Source: Spirosoma sp. SC4-14
Lineage (GTDB): Bacteria > Bacteroidota > Bacteroidia > Cytophagales > Spirosomataceae
Direction: 5' to 3'
DNA length: 64,000 bases
Assembly (NCBI RefSeq): GCF_037201965.1
Contig: NZ_CP147518.1
Span: 4,581,001-4,645,000, forward strand
In this document: piece after piece, positions 59,539 through 64,000 of the stretch
How the letters are laid out: every line of letters begins with the position of its first letter
How positions within the stretch are numbered: the stretch's first letter is position 1
Position numbers and translations under genes: made by a program
The notes under the pieces: generated by a model
What the model saw: only the letters and a program-made list of their open reading frames with translations
The model's database searches: none
Told to the model about the DNA's origin: nothing

Positions 59539-61869
59539 ATGACAACTAACCCATATACACCCTATCAGGCCTATGAGGTTGAACCTCAGCCAAACATACG
59601 CGCCCTCTTGATGCGCTATGTACGCAACTGGCCCTGGTTTGTAGGTGCCCTTCTTGTAGCTTTGGCTGCGGCTTATGTGTATTTGCTCTATCAGCCTCCT
59701 GTCTATAAAGTGCAGGCTAGTCTGCTCATTAAAGACGAGAAGAAAGGCATCGATGGCGAAAGCCTGATGAAAGAGCTCGATCTCTTTAGCAGCAGCAAAG
59801 TAGTGGAGAACGAGATGGAAATCCTGAAGTCATTTACGTTGATGGATCGGGTTGTCAATAATCTCGGGCTCGATGTCCGGTATTACCATCCTACCAGCAC
59901 CTTTAAGAAAGAGATTTACAATGAATCACCAATCCGTCTACTGGTCGAAAAGCCTAACTCGGAATTGTATAACCAGGAACTGGAAATCACGTTTGTCGAT
60001 GATAAAACAGTAAAGCTAAATGGTCAGGTCTATCCGGTTAACCAGAGTATTAAAACACCCTTCGGTCAGCTTCGCATTTTTACGCGCAAACCCATCAATA
60101 TAACTCAGGAACCTGTCCTGGTTTCTGTTTCCGATCATACCAAGGCTGTTGAAGATTACTTATCGAATCTAAAAGTAGAACCCACGGCCAAGCAATCGAC
60201 GGTACTGGTCATGAATCTGGAAGAAACCGTACCCGATAAAGGTGAAGCCATCCTGAATCAATTGATCAGTGAGTATAACAAAGACGCAATCGTTGACAAA
60301 AACAAGCAGGCAAATAATACGCTTAGTTTTATAGAAGAACGACTTGGCTTAATTTCGGGTGAGTTAGCCACAGTTGAGAAGGAAGTAGAACTCTACAAAT
60401 CGACTCAGGGCATTACGGATCTTAGTGCTCAATCGCAAACGTTTCTGACAACAGTCCAGGAAAATGACAGCCAGTTGAACGAAGTGAACATTCGCTTAGG
60501 GGCCCTGGAAGATGTGGAACGCTACATTAAAAAACAGTCGGATGAGAAGGGATTAGCCCCAGCTACCATGGGCCTGAGTGACCCAATCTTAACCGGCCTG
60601 TTAACCAAAGTATCTGAACTGGAGCTTAAAAAAGAAGAAGTTTCCAGAACGATGGCCCCCAATAGTCCTACCTACCAGTCGCTCGATAGCCAGATTAAAA
60701 CCATAAAAGCAAGCATCAACGAAAACGTATCAACTATACGTCAACAGCTAACCAGTAATAAAAACCAATTGCTGGCGAATAACAAGCGTATTGAGGGTAT
60801 GATTCGTACGGTTCCGGGTAAAGAACGGGCCCTGCTGAACATTAGCCGCCAGCAGGCCATAAAAAATGGATTGTACACGTATCTGCTGCAAAAGCGGGAA
60901 GAAACGGCTCTATCGGCTGCGTCTACCGTGTCGGATAGTCGTACTGTTGATGCTGCCCGTACCGGAAGTAAGCCCGTGAAACCCGTTAAAATGACCATTT
61001 TTGGCATATTTGCAGTAATAGGGCTATTGATCCCTATTGGGTTTATTTCTGCAAAAGATGCACTTAATAATCGAGTTCTGCGCCGGTCGGATGTGGAAGA
61101 AGCCACCCAAATTCCTATTCTGGGTGAAGTTGTCAATAGCCGTCAGATTGCTGGTGATAATCTGGTATTTAAACCTCGTATGCAATCGGTAGTAGGCGAG
61201 CAGATACGGGCGCTCCGCACAAACCTGCAGTTTTTACGGAGCGATCCAACCCAAAGCCAGGTACTCCTATTTACATCCAGCATCAGCGGAGAAGGGAAAT
61301 CGTTTATTTCCCTAAACCTGGGAGCTAGTTTGGCAATAGTAGGCCGTACTACCGTAATTCTGGAGATGGATATGCGGAAGCCCAAACTCCATAAAAGTTT
61401 GCATATAGAAAACCATGCAGGCCTTAGCAATTATCTGATTGGCGAAGCTACCATAGACGAACTACTACACCCCATTCTGGGCTACGAAAACTATTATATC
61501 ATAACGGCCGGGCCACTCCCACCGAACCCGGCTGAGTTGTTAAGTTCTCCGCGTCTGGCAGAGCTTTTCAAAGAACTGAAAGAGCGTTTTGATTATGTGC
61601 TTGTCGATTCGCCCCCAGTAGGCTTAGTAACCGACTCGCAACTGATCGCTCCATTTGCCGATGCTACCATGTTCCTGGTCCGTCACGATCATACGCCAAA
61701 AAACTACATTAAAATGGTCGATACACTCTATAAAGAGCAGCGTTTCCAGAAACTAAGCATTATTCTGAATGGAGTGGGCGAAGGCGAGTCTTACTACTAC
61801 AGTTACAACTACGGTGATTACTATGGAAGTACCGGCTCGGACAAAACCCGTCGCCTGGGTAAGAGCTAA
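59539..61869 (+). CDS. polysaccharide biosynthesis tyrosine autokinase (Wzc type)
   Basis: The 776-residue inner-membrane protein joins a Wzz-type chain-length domain (helix about residues 25-55, long periplasmic part with coiled coil 240-450, second helix about 490-510) to a cytoplasmic BY-kinase. The Walker A motif is SGEGKS (about residue 581), followed by EMDMRKPKL and VDSPPVGLVTDS. The C-terminus is tyrosine-rich (ESYYYSYNYGDYYGS), the autophosphorylation site of such kinases. It controls polymerisation and export of exopolysaccharide together with the Wza-type protein upstream. Confidence 0.95.
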   Translation: MTTNPYTPYQAYEVEPQPNIRALLMRYVRNWPWFVGALLVALAAAYVYLLYQPPVYKVQASLLIKDEKKGIDGESLMKELDLFSSSKVVENEMEILKSFTLMDRVVNNLGLDVRYYHPTSTFKKEIYNESPIRLLVEKPNSELYNQELEITFVDDKTVKLNGQVYPVNQSIKTPFGQLRIFTRKPINITQEPVLVSVSDHTKAVEDYLSNLKVEPTAKQSTVLVMNLEETVPDKGEAILNQLISEYNKDAIVDKNKQANNTLSFIEERLGLISGELATVEKEVELYKSTQGITDLSAQSQTFLTTVQENDSQLNEVNIRLGALEDVERYIKKQSDEKGLAPATMGLSDPILTGLLTKVSELELKKEEVSRTMAPNSPTYQSLDSQIKTIKASINENVSTIRQQLTSNKNQLLANNKRIEGMIRTVPGKERALLNISRQQAIKNGLYTYLLQKREETALSAASTVSDSRTVDAARTGSKPVKPVKMTIFGIFAVIGLLIPIGFISAKDALNNRVLRRSDVEEATQIPILGEVVNSRQIAGDNLVFKPRMQSVVGEQIRALRTNLQFLRSDPTQSQVLLFTSSISGEGKSFISLNLGASLAIVGRTTVILEMDMRKPKLHKSLHIENHAGLSNYLIGEATIDELLHPILGYENYYIITAGPLPPNPAELLSSPRLAELFKELKERFDYVLVDSPPVGLVTDSQLIAPFADATMFLVRHDHTPKNYIKMVDTLYKEQRFQKLSIILNGVGEGESYYYSYNYGDYYGSTGSDKTRRLGKS

Positions 61870-61962
61870 TTGCAATAAAGAGCCGATTTGAAAAGGTCGG
61901 CTCCCCAAAATTATAAAAAGTCAACCTATAACCACCCACTTAACGTAAACCTGTTTACTCCT

Positions 61963-62631
61963 ATGCTAAGTCTAGATTCACACTACAAAGCCCTGTATGT
62001 GTATGCAGAAACCCGGACCCAGCACGGTAGCCTTACGTATCAATTAGCAGGAAAACGGATATTTGATATATGCTTTTCTCTGCTAATTACGATAACAGTG
62101 TTATCCTGGATGATACCCATAATAGGGCTCTTGATTCGACTAGGGTCGCCGGGACCAATTTTATACATCCAGAAACGGACCGGCTACCGGGGTAAGCCAT
62201 TCAACTGTTTGAAGTTTCGGACCATGACACACAACCCGGAAGCATCCTTTAAACAGGCAACTAAAGGTGATAACCGGGTAACACCCATTGGGCGCTTTCT
62301 ACGTAAAACCAATCTAGACGAAATGCCGCAATTTCTGAATGTATTAGTTGGCGATATGAGTATTGTTGGTCCCAGACCTCATGCGTTGCAGCATAGTGCA
62401 CAATTTTGGAATACAATGCCTGATTACCGTAAGCGATATCGCGTAAAACCAGGTATTACGGGTTTGGCACAAGTAAGAGGTTGCCGGGGAGAAACAGAGG
62501 TACCTATTAAAATGCAACATCGAGTAAAATATGATCGCTTTTATAACCGTAAGAAATCACCTTGGTTAGATATTTGGATTTGTTGGTTAACTGTTAAAGC
62601 AATGTTCAAAGGGAATATTAATGCTTGGTAG
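61963..62631 (+). CDS. bacterial sugar transferase (undecaprenyl-phosphate type)
   Basis: The frame opens with TTG at 61888, but ATG at 61963 gives a normal family length of 222 residues. It has an N-terminal anchoring helix (FDICFSLLITITVLSWM) and the conserved sugar transferase motifs: GSPGPILYIQKRTGYRGKPF, KFRTM, RFLRKTNLDEMPQFLNVL, GDMSIVGPRP and the PGITGLAQVRG stretch. It transfers the first sugar phosphate to undecaprenyl phosphate on the cytoplasmic face, starting the exopolysaccharide repeat unit. It is the last gene with normal base composition before the AT-rich block. Confidence 0.94.
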   Translation: MLSLDSHYKALYVYAETRTQHGSLTYQLAGKRIFDICFSLLITITVLSWMIPIIGLLIRLGSPGPILYIQKRTGYRGKPFNCLKFRTMTHNPEASFKQATKGDNRVTPIGRFLRKTNLDEMPQFLNVLVGDMSIVGPRPHALQHSAQFWNTMPDYRKRYRVKPGITGLAQVRGCRGETEVPIKMQHRVKYDRFYNRKKSPWLDIWICWLTVKAMFKGNINAW

Positions 62632-62700
62632 TTTTTGATTTAGTAATAAGTAAACACAAGTCATAGAAAGTCTAAGTAGATAAAGCTGAGTCATTGATGA

Positions 62701-62751
62701 TTTTAAAGTGATATAACTATGTTCTAGAATTGTAGATATATCACTTTAAAA
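62701..62751. terminator. hairpin between sugar transferase and flippase genes
   Basis: TTTTAAAGTGATATA (62701-62715) and TATATCACTTTAAAA (62737-62751) are perfect complements around a 21-base loop. It may end or attenuate transcription at the border of the AT-rich block. Confidence 0.6.
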
Positions 62752-62767
62752 ATAGTAACAAGAAAAA

Positions 62768-64000
62768 ATGGAATCATATATTAAGAATCCCAAAGGGTTA
62801 ATTGTTAACTTTCTGAATCAAGGTCATCCGAGAAGTATAGCTGCAAAAAAAAATATTATTGCATCGTTTTTAATAAAGGGTGTAAGTATAATAATAACGT
62901 TCTTACTTGTCCCTTTAACAATAAATTATATAGAGCCAAGTAACTACGGGATTTGGCTTACACTTAGCTCAATTATATCGTGGTTCGCATTTTTTGATAT
63001 AGGATTTGGTCATGGTTTACGCAATAAATTTGCAGAAGCAAAATCCTCGGGAAATATAGAGCAAATTAGAAAATACATAAGTACAACATACATATCATTA
63101 ATAACTGTATTTTCAGTAGTTTGGTTGTTATTTTTTATTACAAATCAGTTTATCGATTGGGGAGCAATACTGAATGTACAAAAAAAGAATCCAGACGAAT
63201 TGTCGAAACTATCTATATTAATTTTTACATTCTTCTGTTTACAAATAGTTTTAAAAACAATTAATATAATATTAATAGCTGATCAAAAGTCTGCAAAAGC
63301 TGGCTTATCAGATATGATAGGCCAATTAATTGCCTTAATATCAATTTTTGTTTTAACACAAGTAAGTAAAGGTTCATTAATTCATGTGTCGATAGTGCTG
63401 GGTCTAGCTCCAGTAGTAGTCCTATTTTTTGCAACAATATATTACTTCAAGGAAAAATATAAACCACTAAGGCCATCAATTAAATACTTTTCATTACATG
63501 ATGCAAAAGATATAATGGGACTTGGGGTTAAATTTTTCTTTATCCAAATAGGAGTAATTATTATATTCCAAACAACAAATATTGTAATAGCGCAATTTTT
63601 AGGACCTACAGAAGTAACTATATATAATATTGCTTACAAATATTTTTTTACATTAAACATGATTTCTATAATAATTTTAACTCCATTTTGGTCAGCATTT
63701 ACAGAAGCATACACTAAACAAGATTTTTATTGGATGAAAAAAACTGTAAAAAAGCTAAACAAAACTTGGCTATATTCAATACCAATAATAATAATAATGG
63801 TCCTTATATCTAACACATTATACAAATACTGGATTGGAGATAAAGTGCATATTCCGTTTTCCGTATCGTTAGCAATGGGCATCTATGTATTAGCTTTTAC
63901 GCGATTCAATTTATTTATATATTTGATTAATGGAATTGGAAAAATAAAACTTCAACTGATAGTTTATATGATGTTATGTGCAATATATATTCCGATGGTA
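62768..64000 (+). CDS. Wzx-type oligosaccharide flippase, 3' part missing
   Basis: ATG at 62768 opens a frame that runs to the window end without a stop (411 codons). The protein is highly hydrophobic with many helices (IASFLIKGVSIIITFLLVPL, FFDIGFGHGLRNKFAEA, IVIAQFLGPTEVTIYNIAYK). The GFGHGLRNKFAEA phrase and MOP-superfamily layout mark it as a Wzx/RfbX-type flippase that moves lipid-linked repeat units across the inner membrane. The DNA is far more AT-rich than the preceding genes and its codons favour A/T ends (AAA, ATA, TTA). Confidence 0.88.
   Translation, partial: MESYIKNPKGLIVNFLNQGHPRSIAAKKNIIASFLIKGVSIIITFLLVPLTINYIEPSNYGIWLTLSSIISWFAFFDIGFGHGLRNKFAEAKSSGNIEQIRKYISTTYISLITVFSVVWLLFFITNQFIDWGAILNVQKKNPDELSKLSILIFTFFCLQIVLKTINIILIADQKSAKAGLSDMIGQLIALISIFVLTQVSKGSLIHVSIVLGLAPVVVLFFATIYYFKEKYKPLRPSIKYFSLHDAKDIMGLGVKFFFIQIGVIIIFQTTNIVIAQFLGPTEVTIYNIAYKYFFTLNMISIIILTPFWSAFTEAYTKQDFYWMKKTVKKLNKTWLYSIPIIIIMVLISNTLYKYWIGDKVHIPFSVSLAMGIYVLAFTRFNLFIYLINGIGKIKLQLIVYMMLCAIYIPMV

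Overview
The window looks like a chromosomal segment of a Spirosoma-like member of the Cytophagales (Bacteroidota). This rests on SusC/SusD proteins, FucP-type sugar porters, a type 9 secretion tail, PVC-type dehydrogenases, a tmRNA with tag GEYNYAMAA, moderate GC and short intergenic palindromes. The species assignment is inference.

Layout. 1-2425: a partial lactate-permease-type transporter diverges from a GntR/FadR regulator. A 14-base palindrome covers the regulator start and recurs in the leader of the next operon. 2426-13546: SusC/SusD pair, then an almost gap-free run of creatininase-like amidohydrolase, RidA, hydroxyacyl-CoA-type dehydrogenase, mandelate-racemase-family enzyme, EamA transporter, DapA-like aldolase and SDR. 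This reads as one catabolic pathway for an unidentified substrate. 13606-30933: amino-sugar region on the same strand, with GH20 hexosaminidase, GH109-like protein, two more Gfo/Idh/MocA proteins, a DegT-type aminotransferase, ceramidase-domain protein, beta-propeller, PVC-type dehydrogenase and HiPIP, then FucP-type porter, nagA and nagB. Five of these proteins begin with twin-arginine signals, so redox and aminotransferase chemistry seems to take place in the periplasm. Cassette borders carry palindromic repeats.

31021-53488: mostly housekeeping and accessory genes on both strands. They include a DPP-IV peptidase, a 58-residue protein on the minus strand, an ice-binding protein, a 47-residue lasso-leader-like peptide gene, ssrA, an sdpR-sdpI pair with two operator repeats, a PQQ dehydrogenase with an embedded haem site, a glycosyltransferase, an HMG-CoA reductase with an extra N-terminal domain, a PLP sulfur-amino-acid enzyme, a class A beta-lactamase homologue without the usual omega-loop glutamate, and a GH5 enzyme. 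53489-54742 is a gene desert.

54743-64000: an Ala-rich lipoprotein and a beta-barrel protein, then an exopolysaccharide locus with YjbH-like protein, second outer-membrane protein, Wza-type export lipoprotein, Wzc-type tyrosine kinase, sugar transferase and Wzx-type flippase. Base composition turns strongly AT-rich from about 62632, suggesting the start of a transferred glycan-specific block that continues beyond the window.
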